Shown one piece after another: positions 1 through 9,526 of a stretch of DNA of 64,000 nt. The stretch is from positions 42,167-106,166 of the forward strand of contig CALOCZ010000013.1 of the NCBI GenBank assembly GCA_942491935.1, in the 5' to 3' direction. A program made the position numbers and the translations under genes. Below the pieces are notes generated by a model that worked only from the letters and a program-made list of their open reading frames with translations, searched no databases and was not told the origin of the DNA. This DNA is from JAGTVG01 sp942491935. Lineage in GTDB: Bacteria > Bacteroidota > Bacteroidia > Cytophagales > Cyclobacteriaceae. Within the stretch, counting starts at the first letter, position 1; every line of letters begins with the position of its first letter.

Positions 1-2
1 GC

Positions 3-500
3 AGTGTTTTAGTGTTCTGCTCCAAAAAAGTTATAGCCAAAGAACTGAACCGTGAGCTTAAGAAAGCAGGAATTGCATCTTACGATATACACTCGGATCT
101 TGATCAGGAGACCAGAAATCAGGTCATCACCAGTTTTAAGAATAAGCAACATATGGTTCTGGTGGCCACTGATATTGTCTCCAGGGGTATTGATGTAGAT
201 GATATTGACCTGGTAATTAATTATGATGTGCCTTCAGATGGGGAGGATTATGTTCACCGTGTGGGAAGAACAGCGAGAGCTGAATCAAAGGGAGCTGCTT
301 TTACATTTATAAATAAAGAAGATCAACAGAAATTCCAGGGTATTGAAAGACTCCTGGGCAAACCTGTCTCAAAAGCCAAACTGCCGGATTTCCTGGGTGA
401 GGGCCCGGCATATGACCCTAAACCAGATAGAGGATTTAAGAAAAAGAAAAATTTCCATTCCGGGAAAAAAAAGAACAAAAAACATTTCAAAAAGAAATAG
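3..500 (+). CDS. DEAD-box RNA helicase, C-terminal part (5' end outside window)
   Basis: The reading frame is open to the left edge, so the gene starts outside the window. What remains is the second RecA-like domain of a DEAD-box ATP-dependent RNA helicase. Motif IV 'VFCSKK', motif V 'VATDIVSRGIDVDD' and motif VI 'YVHRVGRTARA' are all present. The last 35 residues are a lysine-rich basic tail, typical of RhlE/DeaD-like proteins that remodel ribosomal or messenger RNA. The N-terminal domain with the DEAD box is not visible, so a finer subfamily name is not supported. Confidence 0.93.
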   Translation, partial: SVLVFCSKKVIAKELNRELKKAGIASYDIHSDLDQETRNQVITSFKNKQHMVLVATDIVSRGIDVDDIDLVINYDVPSDGEDYVHRVGRTARAESKGAAFTFINKEDQQKFQGIERLLGKPVSKAKLPDFLGEGPAYDPKPDRGFKKKKNFHSGKKKNKKHFKKK

Positions 501-739
501 GTCCAGGGATTAGTGTTGTTTAGTCTGATTGCCCCGAAAATTATCCTTTCGTTTCCAAGCATTTAACTTTGTAAATTCTAACTAAATGATGTGGTTCTAA
601 TTTATCTTAGGCATTTAAAATAAAGTATTTGATCCCCATTTTTTAGAGATTTTCAGTTGTGATGGTGTGTTGATTCATATAAAAAAATTGTAACTTACGC
701 CCAGCTACTGGAATATATGAAATTTTTTAAAACGCTATT

Positions 740-2872
740 ATGAAGTACACTTTTTTAATCATTTTTCTCGTGCTTTCAAATCTGTTATTAGCACAAAGAA
801 CGATTATATCATTGAATGGAGAGTGGGAAATCGAAGATGGTGTAGAACCTGATGTTATTCCCCAAGTTTTTGAACATCTGATTCAGGTGCCCGGAATGGT
901 CAATCAATCGACACCGGCTTTTCCGGATGTAGATCAATTTGATGGATTGGATTATCTCCAGAATGGATTCGTGAGGGCTCAAATAAAAGCAGTCAATGTT
1001 GATACAATAAAAGTGGGTATTCCTCACCAGGAACGCAAATATTTCTGGTACAAGAAAATATTTGAAATAGAGGATAAAAAAGATCTTGTTATTCTTAGGA
1101 TCAATAAAGCCCAGTTCGGCACTTCTGTCTGGGTTAATGGTAAAAATGCCGGCTCACATCTGGGCTGCTTTACTTCTGGAAAGTTTGAGATAACTGATCT
1201 GGTGAAAAAGAATGGGAAGAATGAATTGATCGTAAGAATTGGAGCTCACCCAGGCGCAATGCCAGATTGGGCTCCCTCGGGTTCTGATTATGAGAAGCCC
1301 AAATGGACACCGGGAATATATGATGATGTATCTATAATTACAGCCAATTATCCATTTATTGAAAATGTACAGATAGCCCCGGACATATACAATTCAAATG
1401 TCATTGTCCAGTCAAGAATTGTAAATAAAGGAGAACCAAAGGTTTTGAAAATAGAATACAATTTGGAAGGATATAAGTTCGACTTCAAGCAGACCGACAA
1501 CAATATGGAGGCAATGCTTATCAACGACAATGATACTATTTTGGTTCTGGATACTATACAAATCCCGGAAGCCAGACTATGGTCCCCTGAAGAACCGAAT
1601 CTGTATATTCTTAAAATGACCACGGACGGCGATGAATTGTCAACCCGTTTTGGGATGAGGGAATTCAAATTCGATACCAAGACAAAACTGGCCTATTTAA
1701 ATGGGAAACCATATTATCTGCGGGGTTCTAATATCACATTGCACAGGTTTTTTGATGATGACAGTTGCGCTCTTCTGCCATGGGATGAGAATTGGGTGAG
1801 AAGGTTGTTGGTGTCCTGGCCCAGGAAGTTTAATTGGAATTCTTTCCGCTTTTGTATTGGTCCAGTACCTGATAAGTGGCTTGATATTGCTGATGAAACA
1901 GGTCTTATCATACAGAATGAGTTTTTCATTTGGCAATATCATTCTAATTGGGACAGCACCGAATTGAAACATCAGATCGTAGAATGGATGGAAGATAACT
2001 GGAATCATGCGTCTGTGGCCTGGTGGGATATTTGTAATGAAACCAATACAGAATACCTTCGTGATATTATTAAGGATGTTCGCACATTAGACCTGTCAGG
2101 CAGGGCCTGGGATAATGGTTATGGTCTTCCTGTCGGACAAAATGACCCGGTTGAAGACCACCATTATAATATTGCATGGAATGGTTGGAATTATACGGAA
2201 TATGAAGAGAAAGTTGCACCAAAAACAACAAATTCACCTCATCCGACAGCTCATGCCTGTGTTTTAAATGAATATGGTTGGTTATGGCTGAAAAGGGATG
2301 GAAGCCCCACTATTCTATCCAAACGTGTATATGATTCTATAGCGCCTGGAGTTTCTAATAAAGAAAGAATAGAACTGGCTGCGTACCTGTTGGCAATTGA
2401 AACTGAATATTTTCGGGCGCACAGGAATTATGCAGGTGTATTACACTTTACATTCCTTACCGGGAATTTTGAAAATGTAATAACAGGAGACCTTTTTGAT
2501 GATATTGACAAATTGACGATTCATCCGGCTTATGAATCTTACTTTGTACAGGTTTTTAAACCCCTGGGCTTATATATTAATTATAGTAAATCTCAGGAAG
2601 ACCCGGGAAAAGAAATCTCGATTCCCGTTATGATGGTAAATGATGAATACAAGGATCTTAACGGCGATCTTGATTTGATGATCAAATGGCCGGATGGAAG
2701 TATTCTGACCTATAAATCATCGAAGTTTTCAGTTGAATCTCTTGGTGCAATGACCTATAGTTTTAAAATTACAACACCAAAGGTACCTGGTATGTATTGG
2801 CTCGAGGCCAAATCACTGTCTACGGATGGACGTGAAACCACGATTTCAAAAAGAAAAATGATCGTTAAGTAA
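740..2872 (+). CDS. Secreted glycoside hydrolase family 2 protein
   Basis: The 710-residue protein begins with a signal peptide ending 'LLLAQ'. A galactose-binding-like jelly roll (about 25-200) and an immunoglobulin-like middle domain precede a TIM barrel (about 310-600). The general acid/base fits Glu434 in 'DICNETN' and the nucleophile fits Glu511 in 'LNEYGW', so both GH2 carboxylates are present. Substrate could be a beta-galactoside, glucuronide or mannoside; sequence alone does not decide. It probably acts in the periplasm on oligosaccharides. It stands alone, about 170 bp before an inositol-monophosphatase gene. Confidence 0.88.
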   Translation: MKYTFLIIFLVLSNLLLAQRTIISLNGEWEIEDGVEPDVIPQVFEHLIQVPGMVNQSTPAFPDVDQFDGLDYLQNGFVRAQIKAVNVDTIKVGIPHQERKYFWYKKIFEIEDKKDLVILRINKAQFGTSVWVNGKNAGSHLGCFTSGKFEITDLVKKNGKNELIVRIGAHPGAMPDWAPSGSDYEKPKWTPGIYDDVSIITANYPFIENVQIAPDIYNSNVIVQSRIVNKGEPKVLKIEYNLEGYKFDFKQTDNNMEAMLINDNDTILVLDTIQIPEARLWSPEEPNLYILKMTTDGDELSTRFGMREFKFDTKTKLAYLNGKPYYLRGSNITLHRFFDDDSCALLPWDENWVRRLLVSWPRKFNWNSFRFCIGPVPDKWLDIADETGLIIQNEFFIWQYHSNWDSTELKHQIVEWMEDNWNHASVAWWDICNETNTEYLRDIIKDVRTLDLSGRAWDNGYGLPVGQNDPVEDHHYNIAWNGWNYTEYEEKVAPKTTNSPHPTAHACVLNEYGWLWLKRDGSPTILSKRVYDSIAPGVSNKERIELAAYLLAIETEYFRAHRNYAGVLHFTFLTGNFENVITGDLFDDIDKLTIHPAYESYFVQVFKPLGLYINYSKSQEDPGKEISIPVMMVNDEYKDLNGDLDLMIKWPDGSILTYKSSKFSVESLGAMTYSFKITTPKVPGMYWLEAKSLSTDGRETTISKRKMIVK

Positions 2873-3039
2873 GTAATCCTATAGTATGAAACAGTTTAGT
2901 TTATTACATGCAATATGCTTTGATTGTTCCCGACTTAAGCTGAAAATAGATCAAAGCAAGTTCAGATTGAAACAATAGTAAGCGGTTACTAATATTAACT
3001 TGATGAAAAACAAATTACCAGAATTATAATCTCAAGAAA

Positions 3040-3837
3040 ATGGTATTCCCCGAAAAAATAGTCAAAAAATGCTTGAAAGAAGCCTCCACGATACTGATGT
3101 CCAAATTTGGTAAAGAGATCGAGGAAGAACTTAAAGAAAATCAAAGCAGCATCGTTACTGAAATGGATGTTGCTGCTGAACGAAAAATAGAACATATAAT
3201 TTCAACTAAATATCCAAACCATAGTATCATTGGTGAAGAGACGGGTGCAGTCATGACAGGATCGGAATATACCTGGGTAATAGATCCCATTGACGGCACC
3301 TCAAACTATGCCGCGGGCCTTCCCTGGTTTGGTACGCTTCTCGCGGTATTGCAGCACGATATACCCTATGCGGCCGGAGCATATTTGCCTTACTACGATT
3401 TAATGTATTATGCAGAAATAGGGAAAGGAGCTACATGTAATGGAGAAACTATTCAAGTAACACGGGAACGTTCCTTGAAGAATGTTTTGTTTTCTTATGC
3501 CACCGATTATTCAGTTAATCTTGAAAAGACAAAATACGAAACGGACCTCCTCTTTGAGGTCATTCAGAATGTTAGAAATGTCAGGGCAACAAATTGTCTT
3601 ATAGACTTCTGCTATGTGGCAGATGGCAGATTTGGGGGCAATATAAATCATTCTACTAAAATCTGGGATATTGTCGCTCCTTATCTGATTATAAAGGAAG
3701 CGGGAGGTATTATGACTGAGTTGGATGGCTCTGATATTGAATTCGACCTCAATATTGATAATTACCTTCGAAATTATGCCGTTATTGCATGTGCTTCACA
3801 CTTATTTGAGCCGATCATGGGTATGGTGTCTAAGTAA
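3040..3837 (+). CDS. Inositol monophosphatase family protein
   Basis: This 265-residue protein has the full metal-dependent sugar phosphatase signature. The 'GEET' motif sits near residue 66, 'WVIDPIDGTSNY' near residue 80 and 'WDIVAPYLIIKEAGG' near residue 208. These supply the Glu and Asp ligands for two or three Mg ions. Family members hydrolyse inositol-1-phosphate, 3'-phosphoadenosine 5'-phosphate or fructose-1,6-bisphosphate, and the substrate cannot be assigned here. No signal peptide is present, so it is cytoplasmic. The length is normal for the family. Confidence 0.9.
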   Translation: MVFPEKIVKKCLKEASTILMSKFGKEIEEELKENQSSIVTEMDVAAERKIEHIISTKYPNHSIIGEETGAVMTGSEYTWVIDPIDGTSNYAAGLPWFGTLLAVLQHDIPYAAGAYLPYYDLMYYAEIGKGATCNGETIQVTRERSLKNVLFSYATDYSVNLEKTKYETDLLFEVIQNVRNVRATNCLIDFCYVADGRFGGNINHSTKIWDIVAPYLIIKEAGGIMTELDGSDIEFDLNIDNYLRNYAVIACASHLFEPIMGMVSK

Positions 3838-3949
3838 TAAATTCCTGATTGATGTATTCCTTGCAGATCATATGCAGGAATGCCAGATTTAGAATATTTA
3901 AGCCACGGAAATTTTGAATCTAAGTATCCAAATAAATTACTGTTCACAT

Positions 3950-4324
3950 ATGTAAAGAGTTAAAATTGGTATTCTGTTAAGTTGCCTTCTCTCGATTGCT
4001 GCTTCAGATTCAAACCATATACTTAATTCTACTTCAATCGTTTTTCAAGCTGATTATGCCCCTGATCTGAGTAAGAAATTGTATCCTGAAGTTCCTGATA
4101 GCGAATTGGATGTCGTAAAGATCTTTTACAAAACTTTTAATACAAAAAGTCAGGAATTGATCAGGATGAGTAAAAAACCATCCAAAGTTGCTGTCAATAA
4201 TATGGAAATTAAGGAAATAAATGACATGGGTCAGGAAGGTTGGTCCTGGCAACCATTAGAAAATGGTGGTTTAATTAAAGTCAGGTATGATAGCGGGAAT
4301 ACTATTATGATATATGTTGAATAA
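3950..4324 (+). pseudogene. Small secreted protein of unknown function with a stop at codon 2
   Basis: An ATG at 3950 is followed directly by TAA. The same frame then runs open to 4321 and encodes a clear signal-peptide core, 'RVKIGILLSCLLSIAASDS', and a mature part of about 100 residues. No ATG, GTG or TTG lies in frame until a TTG at 4079, which would discard the signal peptide. A single A-to-T change (AAA to TAA) would explain the break. It is therefore either a very recent pseudogene or a base-call error. The protein is not recognised. Confidence 0.5.
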
Positions 4325-4342
4325 AAATTGAAATTTTTTTTG

Positions 4343-4382
4343 GAATACATCATGAATCTATGTATCTTCAAACTATGTATTC
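4343..4382 (+). promoter_or_regulatory. Probable PadR operator: inverted repeat over the padR start
   Basis: GAATACAT at 4343-4350 is the exact inverted complement of ATGTATTC at 4375-4382. A third half site, ATGTAT, lies at 4360-4365, so ATACAT-N9-ATGTAT also forms a palindrome (4345-4365). PadR regulators are known to bind ATGT/ACAT-type palindromes in their own promoters. The right half covers the padR start codon, which fits autorepression. The sequence symmetry is seen directly; the binding is inferred. Confidence 0.55.
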
Positions 4383-4719
4383 TAAAGAACTATTGAAAGG
4401 AACATTATCAGCGATTATTCTAAAGCTTTTGGCCGAGAATCAGAAGATGTATGGTTATCAGATTGCACAGAAGGTAAAGGAATTATCTGATAATAAAATA
4501 CTGATCAAGGAAGGTTCTTTATATCCTGCATTACACAAGCTTAAAGATGATGGGCTCGTCACAATTGAAACAGTTAATATAGGTAAAAGAGTAAGGCGAT
4601 ATTATAAATTGACTTCAGAAGGGAGCCTTGTTAAATCAGATAAAGTAGCTGAAATTGAGGATTTTATAACCACAATCAAACACATTTTATCATTTAAACC
4701 AATTGCTCAATCGATATGA
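4375..4719 (+). CDS. PadR-family transcriptional regulator
   Basis: About 114 residues starting 'MYSKELLKGTLSAIIL', the usual start for this family; an upstream in-frame ATG at 4360 is less likely. The winged helix is seen in 'YGYQIAQKVKEL' and 'EGSLYPALHKLKDDGLV', followed by the wing 'GKRVRRYYKLT' and a short dimerisation helix. PadR proteins are dimeric repressors. The stop codon overlaps the ATG of the next gene (ATGA), so the two are translationally coupled, a common arrangement for PadR regulators and membrane partners. Confidence 0.92.
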   Translation: MYSKELLKGTLSAIILKLLAENQKMYGYQIAQKVKELSDNKILIKEGSLYPALHKLKDDGLVTIETVNIGKRVRRYYKLTSEGSLVKSDKVAEIEDFITTIKHILSFKPIAQSI

Positions 4720-5525
4720 CCAAGTTAACGGATAAACAGGTTGATTTTATTTTCGATCAGGTAAATAAGAGCCTGATAGATTCAGAGGAATTAAAAGAGG
4801 ATCTTATAGATCACTTTTGCTGTATTATAGAGGAAAATATGCAGCGAGGGAAAAGTTTTAAAGAATCATATAATAGAGCATATCAGATTATTTGCCCAAA
4901 TGGGCTTAATGAAATTTATCAGGAATCGATTTTCTTACTTTCATCAAAAAGAATAAAAATCATGAAAAAATTATTGTTTGTAACAGGATTTATTGTAGCA
5001 TTTATCCTGATGATGGGCATTCTGTTTAAAATTCAACATTGGCCTGCAGGAGGGATACTTCTTTTAACTGGAGCTGGAGTAATGATCTTTGTTTTGCTAC
5101 CATTGGTGCTTCTTAATTTCTATAAAGCCGAGTACTCAAAATTCATTTCATATAAAATGAAATATATTTTAGGCTATCTTGGATTAGCATTCCTGCTTTC
5201 CGGGGCTGTCATGAAAATATTTCACCTACCAGGATCAGGAGTGGCTTTGTTGCTCTCTGTTGTGATATTGAACTTTGGATATTTGCCCATACTGTTTTAT
5301 CGTTCCTATAAAGGATCAGGGATAAAAGAGCATGCAGAAAATTCATTTACTAAAAAACAATATATTCTCGGTTTAATGGGGATTGCTTTATTGCTTACGG
5401 GAGCAGTTCTTAAGATCCTTCATCTACCCGGTGCGGCTGTATTATTAGGTATTGCAGTCCTTGTGATAAACTTCGGGTTTTTACCTTTTTTCTTTTATGG
5501 CCTGTATAAAAAGACCACAGCCTAG
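4716..5525 (+). CDS. PadR-coupled membrane protein with three GldL-like repeats
   Basis: The 269-residue protein has a soluble N-terminal helical domain (1-75, with 'LKEDLIDHFCCIIEENM') resembling the HAAS-type domains found beside PadR regulators. It is followed by about six transmembrane helices in three repeats. Each repeat carries a glycine-rich helix ending in 'KIQHWPAG', 'KIFHLPGSG' or 'KILHLPGAA'. The same K-hydrophobic-xHxPG motif occurs in GldL-type gliding motor proteins. The gene overlaps padR by four bases. A membrane sensor that regulates or is regulated by PadR is a reasonable inference; the biochemical role is unknown. Confidence 0.72.
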   Translation: MTKLTDKQVDFIFDQVNKSLIDSEELKEDLIDHFCCIIEENMQRGKSFKESYNRAYQIICPNGLNEIYQESIFLLSSKRIKIMKKLLFVTGFIVAFILMMGILFKIQHWPAGGILLLTGAGVMIFVLLPLVLLNFYKAEYSKFISYKMKYILGYLGLAFLLSGAVMKIFHLPGSGVALLLSVVILNFGYLPILFYRSYKGSGIKEHAENSFTKKQYILGLMGIALLLTGAVLKILHLPGAAVLLGIAVLVINFGFLPFFFYGLYKKTTA

Positions 5526-5540
5526 GTTAATTTTCATTTA

Positions 5541-6608
5541 TTATTGTTGCTGAAGAATTGACACGTTCCTATTATACACTTTCTCCAGCACTTCATCAGG
5601 CAGATCCAATCCATATAAAGGCCAGTGATAGCCGAATCTGTCATGATCGTAAAAGTGCTCATCAGCAGTTTCCAATATTCTGAATGTGGTTCTATACATA
5701 TCTAAATCTATACCCATGTCGGTTCCATAGACTATCCTGTCCTGGTATTTGATAAAGAAGGCCTTAGCCGTTTTAGGAATAGGAGAGAATTCGCCAAATC
5801 TCGCTCCGATATCAATATAAAACTTTGGGTATTTATCCAGCATTCCACCTACAATGGAAAGATCATAACAACAGTTGGCCAAATGACATGCGATAAAGGT
5901 TGTATTGGGATTTTTTCTGAGTGTATTTTCAAGTATGACCATGAGCCCTTCATGATTTACGATACCTTCTTTATTATCCAACCGCCATTCAAAAGCATTC
6001 ATCAACCCATCATTGGTTTCATCCATTTTCTCATACATCCACTTGGGTTCAGCTATATGAATATTTACCGGTAGATTTAATTCGGCACATTTACTAAAAA
6101 GAGGGACCATACGGTCGTCATCAGAATGCATTCCCCATGCAGACGGCTGGCAGTAAAATAATCCTTTACCTTTATCACCTAGCTCACCTACACCCTTAGC
6201 GCCAGCTTTATAGCATCTTACCAGCTCTTTAATGGCATTTTCAGGAAATCCTGGATCATCATACCCCGTGTAATCAAATCCACACCATAGATCAAACCGA
6301 TCCTTATATTTCGAATATGCCTGTATTAGGGAGTCAAATTCTTCACCATAAGCCATGGTCATAATGATACTTTTTTGTATACCTGTGGCATCCATATATT
6401 CCACCCATCGATCAAGGTCTTCTTCAGATTCCCCATAAGGATGGCTGTGCATATCGATAACAGGATATGCAGCCTTCTCGACTGTAGTAACCGGTGTGTT
6501 ATAAATGGATTCAGGACGGTAGTCTTTTAATAAAATATCCTCCGGCGAGTTTTGTGCCGATAGATATAATGAAATTAAAAATAAGCTTAAGAATGATATT
6601 GTTTTCAT
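5541..6608 (-). CDS. Secreted amidohydrolase-family protein (amidohydrolase 2 type)
   Basis: The start at 6608 gives a signal peptide 'MKTISFLSLFLISLYLSAQ'; an upstream ATG at 6665 adds a poor extension. The 355-residue protein shows TIM-barrel metal ligands: 'DMHSHP' (HxH), 'NIHIAEP', 'IACHLANC' and 'YGTDMGID' (final Asp). This pattern belongs to the ACMSD/amidohydrolase-2 group, whose members hydrolyse or decarboxylate small cyclic or aromatic substrates. The substrate is unknown. It is convergent with the PadR pair and divergent from the GATase1-like gene at 6712. Confidence 0.82.
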   Translation of the reverse strand: MKTISFLSLFLISLYLSAQNSPEDILLKDYRPESIYNTPVTTVEKAAYPVIDMHSHPYGESEEDLDRWVEYMDATGIQKSIIMTMAYGEEFDSLIQAYSKYKDRFDLWCGFDYTGYDDPGFPENAIKELVRCYKAGAKGVGELGDKGKGLFYCQPSAWGMHSDDDRMVPLFSKCAELNLPVNIHIAEPKWMYEKMDETNDGLMNAFEWRLDNKEGIVNHEGLMVILENTLRKNPNTTFIACHLANCCYDLSIVGGMLDKYPKFYIDIGARFGEFSPIPKTAKAFFIKYQDRIVYGTDMGIDLDMYRTTFRILETADEHFYDHDRFGYHWPLYGLDLPDEVLEKVYNRNVSILQQQ

Positions 6609-6711
6609 GATATTAAAGAATTTCAGATAAGATAAAAGGATATTTGTTAATAATAAATGATTCATCCCATTTTTATGTATTTTAGTGATATTCCACCTAT
6701 TTTTATGATCA

Positions 6712-7494
6712 ATGGCAAAAGTCTATTATGTTGGTGATTGGGCTGTCCTGACAGGCCCGGTATTTGCAGAATCACCCTTTAATTATGCACATAAAGGATT
6801 GGAGATCTTCAATTATGGCAAATGGCTTAAAAATGCACTCGAATCAAATGGGCAGCATGAGGTAAACTCAGTGCCTTCCTGGGACTTCTATAAATTAGGA
6901 CCTGGAGAATATGAAAAGATTCTGGAGGAATATGATGTAATCATATTTAGTGACGTTGAAGCAAAATTATTTCAGCTGGCACCCAGTTTTTTTGACAGGC
7001 AGAAATTCGGGAAAGGAGTATTGACATTTCCTGACCGGATCAGGTTAACAATTGAAGCTGTAGAATCTGGTAAATCGGTCATGTTTCTTGGTGGCTGGTT
7101 ATCATTCACCGGGGAGTCAGGGAAAGGCGGCTGGGGTCGGACACATCTTAAGGAAATTTTACCTGTCAAGTGTTTGGATATCGAGGATCTTATCGAGAGC
7201 ACAGAGGGATTTTACTCAGAAGTTGATAATGAATGGAGTAAAAAATTTGAAGATATCGATTTTTCAACAATGCCTCCTATAATGGGTTATAATAGAACGC
7301 TACCCCGGGAGAAAAGTGAAGTGATCATGAAGGTAAGGAATACTGAAGATCCGTTGCTAAGTTACCATGTTCATGGTAAAGGTAAAGTTTTGGCATATAC
7401 TTCAGATCCGGCACCTCATTGGGGGTGTAACTTTGTGTATTGGAAAGATTATAATGATTTCTGGTTACGATGTCTGGAAATCATCACTAAATAA
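6712..7494 (+). CDS. Glutamine-amidotransferase-like protein (GATase1-like)
   Basis: A 260-residue cytoplasmic protein of the putative glutamine amidotransferase family that covers many carbohydrate-cluster proteins. Visible features are the flavodoxin-like segments 'YDVIIFSDVE', 'GKSVMFLGGWLSFTG' and 'GKGKVLAYTSDPAPHWG'. The usual class I nucleophilic Cys after the second strand is absent: the loop reads GGWLSF. It may therefore bind a ligand rather than catalyse. The stop is followed after six bases by the HAD gene, so the two are probably cotranscribed. Confidence 0.65.
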   Translation: MAKVYYVGDWAVLTGPVFAESPFNYAHKGLEIFNYGKWLKNALESNGQHEVNSVPSWDFYKLGPGEYEKILEEYDVIIFSDVEAKLFQLAPSFFDRQKFGKGVLTFPDRIRLTIEAVESGKSVMFLGGWLSFTGESGKGGWGRTHLKEILPVKCLDIEDLIESTEGFYSEVDNEWSKKFEDIDFSTMPPIMGYNRTLPREKSEVIMKVRNTEDPLLSYHVHGKGKVLAYTSDPAPHWGCNFVYWKDYNDFWLRCLEIITK

Positions 7495-7500
7495 TTGTTT

Positions 7501-8154
7501 ATGGTTAATACAGTAATTTTTGATATGGATGGTGTTCTTGTAAATAGTGAACCGGTACACCAGAGGCATGAGCGGGAAATGTATGATGAATTAGGCCTTG
7601 AATTATCATATGAAGAGCAACAGTCCTTTGTTGGAATGTCAGCAATGGATTCATGGAGATTTGTTATTGAAAAATATAATCTGAGTGAGACACCTGAAGA
7701 GCTCCTGCTTCGGGGCAGGGGAAAGTACCTGAAAGTACTTGAAGAAACCGATGAGGTTAAAATGATGAATGGGGCCAGGGACTTGATCGCTCGACTGGAG
7801 AATGGAGGATTTCATCTTTTATTGGCTTCTTCAGCCACAAGCCCAACAATAAGTGCAGTTCTGAAAAAATTTGATCTTGTTAAGACATTTCCGTTATTTA
7901 TAGGTGGGGACATGGTTCACAATTCCAAGCCAAAGCCTGATATTTTCCTGAATATAGCAGAGTTGGCCCAGGTTGAGCCTTCCAGATGCGTAGTGATTGA
8001 AGATGCTGAGCATGGTGTAACGGCTGCCAATAATGCAGGCATGAAATCTATTGGCTTCCAAAACCATCATTCCGGAAATCAGAAACTTTCACATGCCAAT
8101 GTTGTGGTTGATGACCTGGATCAAATTACCCTGGAACTATTAAGAGAATTATAA
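7501..8154 (+). CDS. HAD-superfamily phosphatase / phosphomutase
   Basis: The ATG at 7501 is preferred over a TTG two codons earlier. The 217-residue protein has HAD motif I 'FDMDGVLVNSEP', a helical cap, motif II 'LASSATSP', motif III Lys in 'HNSKPKPDIF' and motif IV 'VVIEDAEHGVTAA'. The layout matches beta-phosphoglucomutase and 2-deoxyglucose-6-phosphatase relatives, which act on hexose phosphates. It follows the GATase1-like gene by six bases, suggesting a shared carbohydrate role. Confidence 0.88.
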   Translation: MVNTVIFDMDGVLVNSEPVHQRHEREMYDELGLELSYEEQQSFVGMSAMDSWRFVIEKYNLSETPEELLLRGRGKYLKVLEETDEVKMMNGARDLIARLENGGFHLLLASSATSPTISAVLKKFDLVKTFPLFIGGDMVHNSKPKPDIFLNIAELAQVEPSRCVVIEDAEHGVTAANNAGMKSIGFQNHHSGNQKLSHANVVVDDLDQITLELLREL

Positions 8155-8275
8155 GAAATATATTTATTTAAGTGTGGGTATTAAAAATTTGTGGAACGAG
8201 TTTTAAGTTCCATTTCATCCAATCGATGAAATTAATTCATTTATTCTCATTCTATTTTTTTATTATGAAAGAATC

Positions 8276-9514
8276 ATGGAGCAATTCTTAAATAAAATAC
8301 TATTTTTTGCAAGTATAGTGGCGACATGTGCCTGTAATCCAGAAGAAAGGAATCCTTTTAATTTTGAACATCATAATGTTTCTACTGATCTGCCTGAAGA
8401 TGATGGTAATCGATATGGCACCCCGGCAATTGCTGATTTTGACAATGATGATGACATGGACTTTTCACTTTCAGTAACCCGAAAGGAAGTATACTGGTTT
8501 GAGATGCGCCCAAATAAGACCTGGGTGAAACACAAAGTGGGAGAAATTCCAACCGGACAATTGGGAGGTGTCGCATTTGATGTTGATAAGGATGGTTGGC
8601 AGGACCTTGTGGTGGGGGGATATTGGTATAGAAATACACAAGATCCCATGAATGAAGAGTTTATCCGGTTTCAATACGATAGCGCAATTGATAAGGAGAT
8701 CCATGATATGGTGATAAAGGACATTAATAATGATGGTTCTGAGGATGTAGTGGTGCTGGGAGACCGCGAAGGTTGTTTCTGGTATGAAATTCCAGAAAAT
8801 CCTATTGCTGATATGCCATGGGATAAACACCTTATAACAATGTCTGTATTGGATCAAAATGCTGATATTCATGGTGGGTTTTTTCCTGGAGGGGTGAATG
8901 ATCTCGACGGGGATGGTGATGCAGATATTATATTGCCTGGAAGATGGTACAGAAATGAGGGCAAAGGACTGAAGTGGACTAAAAAATTTCTTCCTTATGG
9001 CAGTTCCGGATATTGGGGTCTTTCAGGTAGAAGCTGGATTGTTGATATGGACGGCGATGGTGATCAGGACATCGTAATGATCGGTTGTGATCAGCTTGAT
9101 TCCCGGGCAGCCTGGCTTGAAAATGATGGCAAAGAAGATCCGGGATTTGTAGTTCATTTATTACCTCTGACTGCCGAAGGGAGAAGGGGGTCATTCCACT
9201 CCTTGTGGGTTGCTGATTTTGACCAGGATAATGATTGGGATATCTTTACTATGGATCAGGAGGATGAGAAGATCTTACCTACGGAAGCTAAGTTCAGAGC
9301 TTATATGTGGGAAAATGTGGATGGGAAAGGTGATGATTTTAAGGAATGGGTAATATTTGAAAACAATCTGGGAGGGCATGATGTAAAATTTGCCGATGCT
9401 GATGGAGATGGTGATTTGGATGCCTATTTTAAAGTATGGTGGCCCTATCATTCAAATGCTTATGGAGGGAAACCACATGTCGATTTTTTAGAGAATTTAT
9501 TAATATCAAAATAA
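8276..9514 (+). CDS. Secreted FG-GAP/VCBS repeat protein
   Basis: A signal peptide ending near 'SIVATCACN' (possible but weak lipobox) precedes about 390 residues with at least seven calcium-binding loops, such as 'DFDNDDDMDF', 'DVDKDGWQDL', 'DLDGDGDADI', 'DMDGDGDQDI' and 'DADGDGDLDA'. These repeats build an integrin-like beta propeller used for binding or as a scaffold outside the cytoplasm. No enzymatic motif is evident. It is first in a run of four closely spaced genes (gaps of 12, 6 and 32 bases) that ends with the metallo-beta-lactamase gene. Confidence 0.8.
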   Translation: MEQFLNKILFFASIVATCACNPEERNPFNFEHHNVSTDLPEDDGNRYGTPAIADFDNDDDMDFSLSVTRKEVYWFEMRPNKTWVKHKVGEIPTGQLGGVAFDVDKDGWQDLVVGGYWYRNTQDPMNEEFIRFQYDSAIDKEIHDMVIKDINNDGSEDVVVLGDREGCFWYEIPENPIADMPWDKHLITMSVLDQNADIHGGFFPGGVNDLDGDGDADIILPGRWYRNEGKGLKWTKKFLPYGSSGYWGLSGRSWIVDMDGDGDQDIVMIGCDQLDSRAAWLENDGKEDPGFVVHLLPLTAEGRRGSFHSLWVADFDQDNDWDIFTMDQEDEKILPTEAKFRAYMWENVDGKGDDFKEWVIFENNLGGHDVKFADADGDGDLDAYFKVWWPYHSNAYGGKPHVDFLENLLISK

Positions 9515-9526
9515 TTTTTAAAAATT

